Source: Acuticoccus sp. MNP-M23
GTDB taxonomy: Bacteria > Pseudomonadota > Alphaproteobacteria > Rhizobiales > Amorphaceae
Length of the DNA stretch: 64,000 bases
Reading direction: 5' to 3'
Assembly (NCBI RefSeq): GCF_031195445.1
Contig: NZ_CP133480.1
Span: forward strand, 4,704,501 to 4,768,500
The notes under the pieces were generated by a model. It searched no databases, was not told the DNA's origin, and saw only the letters and a program-made list of their open reading frames with translations. Of the stretch, positions 27,880-36,308 are shown piece after piece; the first letter of the stretch is position 1; every line of letters starts with the position of its first letter. The position numbers were made by a program, and so were the translations under genes.

Positions 27880-28865
27880 GGCTCCAGCGCGTCGCTCCAC
27901 GCAACGCGGCCCGGATCCAGTCTGATGCTGTGGTGGTCGAGCGCAACCTGCAAGGCTGCCCGCGGCTGCGCAGCTGCCATGGCAACGGCGGTGGGAAGGT
28001 CCGCAACCCCCCAGCGCACCACGTTGCGCACCGCGTCATCTAGCGTCAGCGCGGAGCCGGCAAGGTTCGCCCCTTCGGCCGGGACCACCGCCCCCGCATC
28101 GGTGCGTTTCACGTCCATCCCGGCAAAGCGGTAGTGCCCGGCCGGCGCGGCCGCCGCCAGCACCGCATCGGTGACGAGGATGGTCCGCGACGTTCCCTTC
28201 AGTGCCACGATCGCCGAGAGGGCATCCGGCGACATGTGATGCCCGTCGGCAATGACGCAGGCGGTGAGCCGCTTTTCGGCCAGCTGCGCAAGGAACGTGT
28301 TTTCCAGCTTCGGCAGGGTCTGCGGCAGGCCGTTGCCAAGGTGGGTGGACAGCGTCAGCCCCGCGTCCGCTGCCGCGCGCACATCGGCAAAGCCGGCGGC
28401 CGAATGGGCCATCCCCATCGCCTTGCCCCGCTGCGCCAGAGCGCGGGCAAAGGCGGCGGCGCCCGCCCGTTCCGGCGCAAACGTGACGAGCAGGATCGGC
28501 CGCGACAGGCCAGCCTCCAACGTGTCGACCAGCGCAATGTCCGGATCGCCCATGGCGGCCGCCGGATGAACGCCGCGGTAGCCGTCGTCCGGATTGAGAA
28601 ACGGCCCTTCCAGATGGTAGCCCGGCACCATTTCTGCCCCGAGGCGGCTCCCGGTCACCGCCGCGTCGAGCGCCCGGAAACGCTCGACCAGCTCGCCCTC
28701 GTGGGCGGTGATGATGGTGGGTAGGCACCCCGTCACGCCGGCGGCCCGCATGGCCTCCAGCGCAATATCCATCGCAGCCGGGCCGATGGATGGATCGTTG
28801 AAGTCGACACCGGCGTAACCGTTGACCTGAAGGTCGAACAGCCCGTCTCCGACGAAAGCGCTCAC
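27864..28865 (-). CDS. nagA: N-acetylglucosamine-6-phosphate deacetylase
   Basis: This 333-residue amidohydrolase removes acetate from GlcNAc-6-phosphate to give GlcN-6-phosphate for NagB. Recognisable elements are FDLQVNGYAGVDFN, the metal-binding glutamate in HLEGPFLNPDDGYRG, the histidines in GMAHSAAG and STHLGNG, and the catalytic aspartate region LVTDAV. It is about 45-50 residues shorter than E. coli NagA because the N-terminal beta strands before DLQVNG are missing. Its start overlaps the nagB stop, so they form one unit. Confidence 0.87.
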   Translation of the reverse strand: MSAFVGDGLFDLQVNGYAGVDFNDPSIGPAAMDIALEAMRAAGVTGCLPTIITAHEGELVERFRALDAAVTGSRLGAEMVPGYHLEGPFLNPDDGYRGVHPAAAMGDPDIALVDTLEAGLSRPILLVTFAPERAGAAAFARALAQRGKAMGMAHSAAGFADVRAAADAGLTLSTHLGNGLPQTLPKLENTFLAQLAEKRLTACVIADGHHMSPDALSAIVALKGTSRTILVTDAVLAAAAPAGHYRFAGMDVKRTDAGAVVPAEGANLAGSALTLDDAVRNVVRWGVADLPTAVAMAAAQPRAALQVALDHHSIRLDPGRVAWSDALEPSPAA

Positions 28866-29608
28866 CCCTTTCGTCCGGCCAGAAGCGAGGCCGCCGGCGG
28901 GTCGAGGTGGAGTGTGGCTGCGGGATGGTTCTGGAGTACCGAGGCGGGATAAAGGTTGCCGATCTCGCCTTCCACCGCATGGCGCACGGCGTTTGCCTTG
29001 CGCTCATCGGGCACGGACAGGACGATCTTCTTTGCCTTCATGATCTGCCGCACGCTCATGGAAACGGCGGTTTTCGGCACCGATTCAAGATCGGGAAACC
29101 AGCCTTCGCCAAGCTGCTGGCGGCGGCACGCCTCGTCCAGCTCGACGACGATATAGGGGTCGTCGACCTCGAAATTGGCGGGCGGATCGTTGAACGCAAG
29201 ATGGCAGTTTTCGCCGATCCCCGCGAAACACACGTCCACCTCCAGCGGGGCAAGCCGCGCATTCAGCCGCGCGATCTCCGCGTCAATGTCGGGCGCATCG
29301 CCTTCCACGGCCAGAAATTCGCGCAACGCCGGCACGCGGGCCACGAACCGTTCATTGAGGTAGCCGCGGAAGCTGGCCGGATGGTCGGTCCCGAGGCCGA
29401 CATATTCGTCGAGGTGGAAGACGGTCACCTTGCCCCAGTCGATGTCTGTCCCGACCAGCTCGGCCAGCATCGCGAACTGGCTGGCACCTGTGGCGAGCAC
29501 GACGACAGCCGCGCCCTTTTTCGCGATGGCGGCCTCGATGGCCACAGCGCCCTCCGCAGCGGCCGCCGCTGCCAGTGCCGCACCATCCTCATGCACGATG
29601 AATTGCAT
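28862..29608 (-). CDS. nagB: Glucosamine-6-phosphate deaminase
   Basis: This 248-residue enzyme converts GlcN-6-phosphate to fructose-6-phosphate and ammonia. The conserved VFHLDEYVGLG and GIGENCHLAFNDPP motifs are present; the usual NGH is NCH here, with the catalytic histidine kept. The ATG at 29608 follows GGGAG and begins MQFIVHEDG, the natural family start. nagB-nagA are divergent from a TRAP transporter and ROK regulator, indicating an amino-sugar regulon. Confidence 0.88.
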   Translation of the reverse strand: MQFIVHEDGAALAAAAAAEGAVAIEAAIAKKGAAVVVLATGASQFAMLAELVGTDIDWGKVTVFHLDEYVGLGTDHPASFRGYLNERFVARVPALREFLAVEGDAPDIDAEIARLNARLAPLEVDVCFAGIGENCHLAFNDPPANFEVDDPYIVVELDEACRRQQLGEGWFPDLESVPKTAVSMSVRQIMKAKKIVLSVPDERKANAVRHAVEGEIGNLYPASVLQNHPAATLHLDPPAASLLAGRKG

Positions 29609-29627
29609 AAAGGCTCCCAACCCTAAT

Positions 29628-29678
29628 TTCTGAACAGAAGTTGACCGGAAATTAGCCACACCCCCGGATTCCGGTCAA
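29628..29678. promoter_or_regulatory. Candidate operators in the nagB / TRAP divergent region
   Basis: Two dyads lie just upstream of nagB: TTCTG-AA-CAGAA at 29628-29639, and a perfect 10-bp inverted repeat TTGACCGGAA (29641-29650) / TTCCGGTCAA (29669-29678) with an 18-base spacer. They are likely operators for the ROK-type regulator encoded at 32604 or another local repressor. Confidence 0.5.
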
Positions 29679-29708
29679 TCGCCCACGACGCGCACAAACC
29701 ATATTTTT

Positions 29709-29759
29709 AATCACAATCCGTTCTAAATTATTGACGGCTGTGATTGCAGGACGAATACT
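29709..29759 (+). promoter_or_regulatory. Promoter of the TRAP transporter operon with an overlapping dyad
   Basis: TTGACG (29731-29736) and AATACT (29754-29759) are separated by 17 bases, a good sigma-70-type promoter 30 bases upstream of the GTG start. The inverted repeat AATCACA (29709-29715) / TGTGATT (29739-29745) straddles the -35 box and enters the spacer, so a bound repressor would block RNA polymerase. Confidence 0.5.
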
Positions 29760-29789
29760 GCCCTTAACCAATACAAGGGGGATCTCGTT

Positions 29790-30767
29790 GTGAAGGCTTA
29801 TATCACCGCTCTACTCGCGGCCGGACTGAGCACGTCTTTGATGGTCGGCGGCGCTTCGGCGCAAACCGTCCTGCGCCTTGCGGAAAACCAGCCGGAAGGC
29901 AATCCGGTCACCGAGGCGATGCACAAATTCGCCGATCTGGTGAAGGAATATACCGACGGCGAAGTTGTCGTTCAGGTGTTCTCCGGCGCCCAGCTTGGCC
30001 AGGAGCCCGAGACGATCGAGCAGGCGCAGGCCGGCATCGTCGACCTGTCTCGCGTGAACGCTGTGGTGCTGGCCAACGTCAGCCCCTCCATGGGCGTCAC
30101 GACCCTCCCCTACATCTTCAGCGGCTGGGACCAGAAATACGCCGTGCTGGACGGTGATGTGGGCGACGAAGTCCGCGCCGACCTTGCCGATGTCGGCCTC
30201 GTCGGCTTCGAGTTCATGGATGCCGGTTCGCGCTCGTTCTACACCGTCGAAGGCAAGCCGGTGAAATCGCTGGAGGACCTCGAGGGTCTCAAGATCCGCG
30301 TGCAGCCGGCACCGATTTCCATCCGCATGGTCGAGCTTCTGGGCGCCGTGCCGACGCCGATGAACTACGGTGAGGTCTACTCCGCGCTGCAGACCGGCGT
30401 GATCGACGGCGCCGAGAACGACTATGTGTCCTACCAGACGTCAGGCCACTACGAGGTTGCTCCCAACTACGTGGAGGACGGTCACCTCAGCCCGCCCGCC
30501 ATCCTCATCATGAACAAGGCAAAGTTTGACGGGCTGCCTGCCGACCAGCAGGAGGCCATCTCTAAGGCTGCCAAGGAAGCCGCCATGTTCGAGCGGGACG
30601 CCATGCGCGCTGCCAACGCGGAAGCCCGAAAGACCGTTGAGGCCGCAGGCTCCGTCGTGACCGAGATCGACAACGCCCCGTTCCAGGCCGCCGTCGCTCC
30701 GATCTACGACGAATTTCCCGACCTTGCGCCTCTGATCGAGCGCATCAAGGCCGTGAAGGCCGAGTAG
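29790..30767 (+). CDS. dctP: TRAP transporter solute-binding protein (DctP family)
   Basis: This 325-residue periplasmic protein has a signal peptide (cleaved near GGASAQ) and the DctP hallmarks: GLKIRVQPAPIS with the ligand-binding arginine, and the YSALQTGVIDGAEND segment. It delivers a solute, normally an organic acid or sugar acid, to the DctQM permease encoded next. The start is GTG preceded by AAGGGGGAT. Its position opposite nagB-nagA suggests an amino sugar, acetylated sugar or sugar acid as ligand. Confidence 0.92.
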   Translation: MKAYITALLAAGLSTSLMVGGASAQTVLRLAENQPEGNPVTEAMHKFADLVKEYTDGEVVVQVFSGAQLGQEPETIEQAQAGIVDLSRVNAVVLANVSPSMGVTTLPYIFSGWDQKYAVLDGDVGDEVRADLADVGLVGFEFMDAGSRSFYTVEGKPVKSLEDLEGLKIRVQPAPISIRMVELLGAVPTPMNYGEVYSALQTGVIDGAENDYVSYQTSGHYEVAPNYVEDGHLSPPAILIMNKAKFDGLPADQQEAISKAAKEAAMFERDAMRAANAEARKTVEAAGSVVTEIDNAPFQAAVAPIYDEFPDLAPLIERIKAVKAE

Positions 30768-30804
30768 CAGGCGGTTCCGGGCACAAGCAGGAAGGGTAAC
30801 GGCC

Positions 30805-31317
30805 TTGCGACGACATTTTGCGCGCTTCGTTGACGGTCTGAACGTCGTCGCAAGCTGGGTTTGTTATGCCCTTCTGGTGGTCATCACCGCGATCACCTGC
30901 CTGCAGGTGTTCCTGCGCTTTGTCCTGAACAACCCCACCAGCTGGTCGGAGGAGGTCGCCCTTCTCTGCCTCATCTGGTTCGGGATGCTGGCAATTGCGG
31001 TCGGCATCCGCCGGCACGAGCATGTCGCCATCAGTTTCTTCCGCGACATGCTCCCCTACCCCCTCGCCCTCACTCTGGACTTCATGGCCCAGCTCCTCAC
31101 CGCAGGGTTCATGCTGGTGGTGGTGGTCTACGGGCAGGACCTTGTGGCGCTGGCCGGCAAGCAGCTCCTTCCCGCATCCAGCCTCTCCAAGGCCTGGCTT
31201 TACGTTCCGACGCTGGTGGGCGGTGCGCTCGGCACCTTCAACGCCATCAGCAACATTCTCTTGCGTGAACTCGGCAACGCGCCGATCACCGCCATGGAGC
31301 CGCTCAATGCCGGTTGA
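30805..31317 (+). CDS. dctQ: TRAP transporter small permease (DctQ family)
   Basis: This 170-residue protein has four hydrophobic segments and the DctQ pattern NPTSWSEEVALLCLIWFGMLA with RRHEHVAI. It forms the small membrane subunit of the sodium-coupled importer. The start is TTG at 30805 after GGAAGGG. Its 3' end overlaps the large permease start by 11 bases. Confidence 0.9.
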   Translation: MRRHFARFVDGLNVVASWVCYALLVVITAITCLQVFLRFVLNNPTSWSEEVALLCLIWFGMLAIAVGIRRHEHVAISFFRDMLPYPLALTLDFMAQLLTAGFMLVVVVYGQDLVALAGKQLLPASSLSKAWLYVPTLVGGALGTFNAISNILLRELGNAPITAMEPLNAG

Positions 31318-32599
31318 CTACATGGGCATTGCGCTGCTGCTCGGCGGCTTCCTGCTCCTGATGGGGCTGCGCGTTCCGATCGCGTTCGCACTCGGCATCT
31401 CGTCGCTCGCCACAACGCTCTATCTCGGCCTGCCGCTCCTGATGGTCGCGCAGCGGATGGTGAACGGGCTCAACACCTTTACCTTTCTGGCCGTGCCGTT
31501 CTTCATTCTGGTCGGCAACATCATGGGCGAAGGCGGTATTTCTGACCGGCTGGTGAAGCTCGCCGACGTGCTGGTGGGCCGTCTGCGCGGCGGGCTTGCC
31601 CAGGGCAACGTGGTCGCCAGCACGCTGTTCGGCGGCATTTCCGGTTCCTCCGTGGCCGACGTCGCGTCCATCGGCTCCATCATGATCCCGGCCATGACCA
31701 AAAGCGGCTACCCCGCCGGCTACTCGGTGGCCGTGACGGTCACCTCCTCCGTGCAAGGGGTGCTGATCCCGCCCAGTCAGAACATGATCTTCTATGCGCT
31801 GGCGGCCGGCGGGCTGCCCATCAGCACGCTGTTTCTGGCGGGCTATGTGCCGGGTGTGCTCCTCGGCCTGTCGCTGATGGTGATCTGCTGGTTCGTTGCG
31901 GTGAAGGAGAACCACCCCGTCGGCGCCCGCTACACCATGCGCCAGGGGTTGCAGGTGATCGGCAATGCGCTGGTCGGGCTCTTCACCATCGTCATCATCA
32001 TCGGCGGCATTCTCACCGGCATCTTCACCGCCACCGAATCGGCGGCCATTGCCGTGGTCTATGCAGTGCTCGCCACCGCCTTCTTCTACCGCAGCCTCAA
32101 CCGGCGGGCCATCGGGCGGATCTTTGCAACCACCCTCACCACGCTTGCCATCGTCACCGCCATCATCATGACGTCCTCGGTGTTCGGCTTCCTGCTGTCC
32201 TACCTCCGGGTGCCGGCATTGCTGGCCGACGCAATCTTTGCCATCTCCGAGAACAAGGCGTTCGTGCTCCTGTCCATCAACGTCCTTCTGCTCATCCTCG
32301 GCATGCTGATGGACATGGGGATCCTCATCCTGATCCTGACGCCGATCCTCCTGCCCATCGTCACCAAGGTGGGCGTGGACCCGATCCAGTTCGGGATCAT
32401 CCTGATCCTCAACCTCGGGATCGGCCTGTGCACCCCGCCGGTGGGTACGTCACTGATTGTCGGTTGCGGGATCGCGCGGATCAATCTGGAGCGGACAGTG
32501 CGCAGCCTCCTGCCCTTTTACGGCGCGATGGTGGTGGTTCTGCTGCTCGTCACCTACGTCCCGGCGCTGTCGCTGACGCTGCCGGCGCTGTTCAGGTAG
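31307..32599 (+). CDS. dctM: TRAP transporter large permease (DctM family)
   Basis: This 430-residue protein with about 12 hydrophobic segments is the full-length DctM subunit. FGGISGSSVADVASIGSIMIPAM and its pseudo-repeat near the C-terminus (GIGLCTPPVGTSLIVGCGIA) are typical of the two re-entrant transport sites. The ATG at 31307 is chosen from the family length and the overlap with dctQ; the frame stays open further upstream inside dctQ, but that part is not DctM-like. Confidence 0.92.
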   Translation: MPVDYMGIALLLGGFLLLMGLRVPIAFALGISSLATTLYLGLPLLMVAQRMVNGLNTFTFLAVPFFILVGNIMGEGGISDRLVKLADVLVGRLRGGLAQGNVVASTLFGGISGSSVADVASIGSIMIPAMTKSGYPAGYSVAVTVTSSVQGVLIPPSQNMIFYALAAGGLPISTLFLAGYVPGVLLGLSLMVICWFVAVKENHPVGARYTMRQGLQVIGNALVGLFTIVIIIGGILTGIFTATESAAIAVVYAVLATAFFYRSLNRRAIGRIFATTLTTLAIVTAIIMTSSVFGFLLSYLRVPALLADAIFAISENKAFVLLSINVLLLILGMLMDMGILILILTPILLPIVTKVGVDPIQFGIILILNLGIGLCTPPVGTSLIVGCGIARINLERTVRSLLPFYGAMVVVLLLVTYVPALSLTLPALFR

Positions 32600-32603
32600 A
32601 GGG

Positions 32604-33773
32604 GTGCCCATGGGGCTCCCCCGCACGCGCGAGCTTGCCGCCGTGCTCGACCTTGTGCGCACCGGCCGGGCGTCGACGCGAGGGGAGATCGTCTCGCATC
32701 TGAACCTGCGCTCCACCAGCGTGTCGGACTATGTGGGCGAGCTGGTGGCCAAGGAGCTGCTGCGCGAAAGCATCGTCAAGCGGCAGGGCCGCGGGCGTCC
32801 CGCAGCCACGCTCGTCTACAACCTCCAGCGCTTCGGCGCTATTTTCATTCAGGTGACCAGCCGCAGCATTGCTGCCAAGGCCGTGGACATGGCCGGCAAC
32901 GTCATCGCCGAACGAACGGCCGAACCGCCGCACAACACCAACAATGCCGATATGGCCGCGACGCTGCTGCGGCTGGCGCGCGCGATAAAGGCCAAATTTC
33001 CGAAGGGCGTGGAGGTGGTGGCGATCATCTGCTCGCTCTCCGGCCTTCTGGATGCGCCGCGCCACCTGTGGTGCTTCACCTCGCGCTGGCCGGAGGTGCG
33101 CAACCTCGATATTGCGGCGGCGCTCGCCCCGCTCGGCCATACGGTAACGCTGGTGCGCAACCTCGATGCCGAGCTGATCGGACGCCTTGCAAGCGCAAGC
33201 CCCGCGCAGTCGCGTGAAAGCGTCCTCCTGCTCCACTGGGGCTACGGCATCGGCGCTGCGTATTACACCGAAGGCGCCATCGTGAACCGCACGCAGGGGC
33301 GCTTTTGCGAAATCGGCCACTGGCGGCTCGGCAGCGCGCGTGGCCGCACCTGCACCTGCGGCAACACCGATTGCCTCGAAACCATTGCGGCCCTCTGGTC
33401 TCTGGGGCCGAAGCTGCGCGAAGCCTTTGCCGGCATGCCCGCCACGGAGGCCGAGCTGCGGCCCGTGGCGCGCGACCTCGATCTGCTGTCGGTTCCGGAG
33501 ATGGAAGCGGCCACCAGCGAAGTGGTCCGCCTGACGGCCAACCTGGCGCGCCTGCTATTTCCCTACAGGATCATTCTGACCGGGCCGTTCGTGCACAATG
33601 CGGCCATCTTTAACCGCTTTGTGGAAGAGCTCGAAAGGGCGCCGGTGCTGAAGACGCTGGACCACATCACCGTGGGGGAAGGCGACGCTGTGGAGCGCCA
33701 CGAACTGGACGGCGCCCTTGCCGGCGTTTTTGAAAAGGCACGCGCCACGCTGCTCGCAGCAGGCACCGGCTAG
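32604..33773 (+). CDS. ROK-family transcriptional regulator (NagC/XylR-like)
   Basis: The 389-residue protein has an N-terminal winged HTH (ASTRGEIVSHLNLRSTSVSDYVGELV) and a C-terminal ROK domain with the zinc motif CTCGNTDCLE and EIGHWRLG. The sugar-kinase features are degraded: the DxGGT phosphate loop reads QVTSRS, and the usual ND catalytic pair reads NLDAE. It is therefore more likely a sugar-sensing repressor than a kinase. It follows dctM by four bases (GTG start; ATG 32610 is possible) and probably controls the TRAP and nagBA operons. Confidence 0.83.
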   Translation: MPMGLPRTRELAAVLDLVRTGRASTRGEIVSHLNLRSTSVSDYVGELVAKELLRESIVKRQGRGRPAATLVYNLQRFGAIFIQVTSRSIAAKAVDMAGNVIAERTAEPPHNTNNADMAATLLRLARAIKAKFPKGVEVVAIICSLSGLLDAPRHLWCFTSRWPEVRNLDIAAALAPLGHTVTLVRNLDAELIGRLASASPAQSRESVLLLHWGYGIGAAYYTEGAIVNRTQGRFCEIGHWRLGSARGRTCTCGNTDCLETIAALWSLGPKLREAFAGMPATEAELRPVARDLDLLSVPEMEAATSEVVRLTANLARLLFPYRIILTGPFVHNAAIFNRFVEELERAPVLKTLDHITVGEGDAVERHELDGALAGVFEKARATLLAAGTG

Positions 33774-33800
33774 CGCCGCGTTCAGGCGCCAGCCCCGCGG

Positions 33801-34616
33801 TCAGGAGATCGCGTGGCGTACCTTGGCCGACACCCATTCGGACACGACGACGGTGGCGAGAATCACCACGAAGATCATCGTGACCTGCGGCCAGGCCAGC
33901 ACATTGAGCGAAGCCTGCAGCTGAAGGCCGATGCCACCGGCGCCGACGAGGCCCAGGATGGTGGATTCGCGGATGTTGATGTCCCAGCGGAACACTGCCA
34001 CGCCGAAAAAGCTCGGCAGGATCTGCGGCACGATGGCGTAATCGATCACCTGCGAGGCGGATGCGCCGGTCGCCCGCACGGCCTCCACCTGCTTGGCGTC
34101 GATTTCCTCGATTGCCTCGTACATCAGCTTGGCGACGAACCCGATGGAACGCAGGCCGATGGCAATGACGCCGGCCAGCACGCCGGGGCCGATGATGGAA
34201 ACCAGCAGCAGCGCCCAGATCAGCGAGTTGATCGACCGCGAGGCAACAATGATGAACAGCGCAATCGGCCGCACGAACGTGGTGCTTGGCGTGGTGTTGC
34301 GCGCCGCCATGAAGGCGACGGGCATGGCGATGATGATGCCCAGGATCGTCCCCAGCGACGCGATGTTGAGCGTGTCCCACAACGGCAGCCACAGCTTGTT
34401 GATGTAGGACCAGCGCGGCGGGAACATACGGCTGGCAAGGTCGGCCGCCTGCCGGGGCGCATCGTCGACGAACGCCCAGATGGTGTCCTTGGTCATCACC
34501 TGCCAGCAGAACACGAAGAGCGCGACGAGAAGAAGCCAGCCCACCCAGATGGCGAGCGACTGCTTGGTTGTGCGCTGCCGCCAGACCGGGACGCCGTTTA
34601 CCGTTGAACTCGGCAC
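33801..34616 (-). CDS. phnE: Phosphonate/phosphate ABC permease PhnE (second copy)
   Basis: This 271-residue inner-membrane permease has the BPD_transp_1 layout and EAA-type loop [21 protein letters not shown], nearly identical to the loop of its upstream paralogue. GTG 34616, one base after the stop of the first phnE, gives the normal family length; an open frame extends upstream inside that gene but is not PhnE-like. It is the last gene of phnD-phnC-phnE-phnE. Two permease genes imply a heterodimeric channel. Confidence 0.87.
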   Translation of the reverse strand: MPSSTVNGVPVWRQRTTKQSLAIWVGWLLLVALFVFCWQVMTKDTIWAFVDDAPRQAADLASRMFPPRWSYINKLWLPLWDTLNIASLGTILGIIIAMPVAFMAARNTTPSTTFVRPIALFIIVASRSINSLIWALLLVSIIGPGVLAGVIAIGLRSIGFVAKLMYEAIEEIDAKQVEAVRATGASASQVIDYAIVPQILPSFFGVAVFRWDINIRESTILGLVGAGGIGLQLQASLNVLAWPQVTMIFVVILATVVVSEWVSAKVRHAIS

Positions 34617-34617
34617 G

Positions 34618-35421
34618 CTACTGCACCCACTTTCGCACGCCGCTCGACGCGTACTCGGCAACCATGACGATTGCGATGATGATGAGAAGGATCGCACCGG
34701 CACTGTCGAACTCGTAACGGTCGATGGCGGTGTTGAGCGTGGCGCCGATGCCGCCGGCCCCCACGATGCCGATCACCGCCGATTCGCGAAAATTGATGTC
34801 GAACCGGTAGAGCGACAGCCCGATGAGGCGCGGCATCACCTGCGGCTGCACCGCATAGTTGACGATCTGCCACCAGGAGCCGCCCGTGGCACGGACCGCC
34901 TCCACCTGCTTGGCGTCAATGTCCTCGATGTCTTCGGCCAGAAGCTTGGCGAGGAAGCCGATTGTGGCAAAGGCCAGCGTGAGGAAGCCTGCAAACGGGC
35001 CGAACCCGAACATCGCCACGAACAGGATCGCGATGATGATCTCCTGCAGCGCACGCGATAGGGCGATGATGGCACGGCAGACAGCATAGACCGGCAGCGG
35101 CGCAAGGTTGCGCGCCGCGCCAATGCCGATCGGGATGGAGATGAGAACGCCCACCACGGTGGACGTGACCGTCATCGTCAGGCTTTCGATCAGACCCTGG
35201 CTGATGTCCTTCCAGCGCGACGTGAAATCGGGCTGGAGGAAGCCGTAGATGAAGCGCCACCCCCGCTCCAGCCCGAGATAGACGCGCATCCAGTCGACCT
35301 CCACCGAGGCCATCGCCGCGATGAGGTAGGCGACCAGACCGCCATAGATGATGATCCGCCACTTGAGGCTTTTGACGAGGATCGGCGGACGGCGCCAGAC
35401 ACGGCCGGGCGCCGTCGTCAC
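34618..35421 (-). CDS. phnE: Phosphonate/phosphate ABC permease PhnE (first copy)
   Basis: This is a 267-residue permease of the PhnE family with about six membrane segments and the conserved [21 protein letters not shown] loop. Its start overlaps the phnC stop (ATGA). It pairs with the second PhnE to form the membrane part of an importer for phosphonates, phosphite or phosphate esters. Confidence 0.9.
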   Translation of the reverse strand: MTTAPGRVWRRPPILVKSLKWRIIIYGGLVAYLIAAMASVEVDWMRVYLGLERGWRFIYGFLQPDFTSRWKDISQGLIESLTMTVTSTVVGVLISIPIGIGAARNLAPLPVYAVCRAIIALSRALQEIIIAILFVAMFGFGPFAGFLTLAFATIGFLAKLLAEDIEDIDAKQVEAVRATGGSWWQIVNYAVQPQVMPRLIGLSLYRFDINFRESAVIGIVGAGGIGATLNTAIDRYEFDSAGAILLIIIAIVMVAEYASSGVRKWVQ

Positions 35422-36248
35422 GCGAGGCCCTCCAGCCGCTCGGCCATTTCGCGCTCGGTCAGGGCGTCGCCCTTGGCGTCTTCGGCGGCGTGGCGGCGCA
35501 TGGCCGTCCAGTCTTCCTCGCCGTAGATCTTGGTGAGGGCCGCTTCGTCGAGCGCGGAGGGCGGACCGTCGAACACCAGCTCACCGGCGCGCAGGCCGAG
35601 AAGGCGCTGGGTGAAGTCCTGCGCCAGCACCACGTCGTGAATGTTGATGATGGCCGGCAGCCCGCGCTCTTCGCAGATCTCGAGGATCAGGCGCATGATC
35701 TGGCGGCTGGTCTTGGGGTCGAGCGAGGCGGTGGGTTCGTCGACCAGCAGAAGCTCGGGGTCCTGCTCCAGGGCGCGGGCAATGCCGACACGCTGGCGCT
35801 GCCCGCCGGACAGGGCATCGGCGCGCTTGTCGGCGTGTTCGCCAAGGCCCACCCGCTCCAGAAGCTGGAACGCCTTGTCGACGCTTTCCTGCGGGAAACG
35901 GCGCGTGAAGGAACGCCAGAACGGCACATAGCCGAGACGGCCGGACAGGACGTTTTCCATCACCGTCAGCCGCTCCACCAGAGCATATTCCTGGAAGATC
36001 ATGCCGATCCGGCGGCGCGCACGGCGCAGGTCGCCGCGCGACAGGCCGGTAACGTTGAGGTCGCCCAGATGCACGGTGCCCGAGGTCGGTTCGACCAGCC
36101 GGTTGATGCATCGGATCAGGGTGGATTTACCAGCCCCGGACGGGCCGATAAGGCCGACGACCTCGCCCGAGGGGACCGAGACGGTCACATCCTTCAGGGC
36201 CTTGTCGCCGGTCTTGTAGGTTTTGGTCAGGCGCTCGATCTTGAGCAA
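35418..36248 (-). CDS. phnC: Phosphonate/phosphate ABC ATP-binding protein PhnC
   Basis: This 276-residue ATPase has Walker [10 protein letters not shown], the Q-loop [17 protein letters not shown] typical of PhnC, the signature [16 protein letters not shown] and Walker [14 protein letters not shown] use TTG 36248 as start because GGAG lies eight bases before it and the family begins [11 protein letters not shown]; an upstream start would add 13 atypical residues. A strong hairpin lies between it and phnD. Confidence 0.9.
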   Translation of the reverse strand: MLKIERLTKTYKTGDKALKDVTVSVPSGEVVGLIGPSGAGKSTLIRCINRLVEPTSGTVHLGDLNVTGLSRGDLRRARRRIGMIFQEYALVERLTVMENVLSGRLGYVPFWRSFTRRFPQESVDKAFQLLERVGLGEHADKRADALSGGQRQRVGIARALEQDPELLLVDEPTASLDPKTSRQIMRLILEICEERGLPAIINIHDVVLAQDFTQRLLGLRAGELVFDGPPSALDEAALTKIYGEEDWTAMRRHAAEDAKGDALTEREMAERLEGLA

Positions 36249-36274
36249 TTGAGGTCTCCAGTCGAGAGCCGGGC

Positions 36275-36300
36275 CGCCGGGCGGCAATCACCGCCCGGCG
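36275..36300 (-). terminator. Intercistronic hairpin between phnD and phnC
   Basis: A perfect 10-bp GC stem (36275-36284 with 36291-36300) encloses a six-base loop and sits directly after the phnD stop at 36309. Such hairpins after binding-protein genes usually protect the upstream mRNA or attenuate readthrough, giving more binding protein than ATPase and permease. Confidence 0.6.
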
Positions 36301-36308
36301 TGCTGTGG

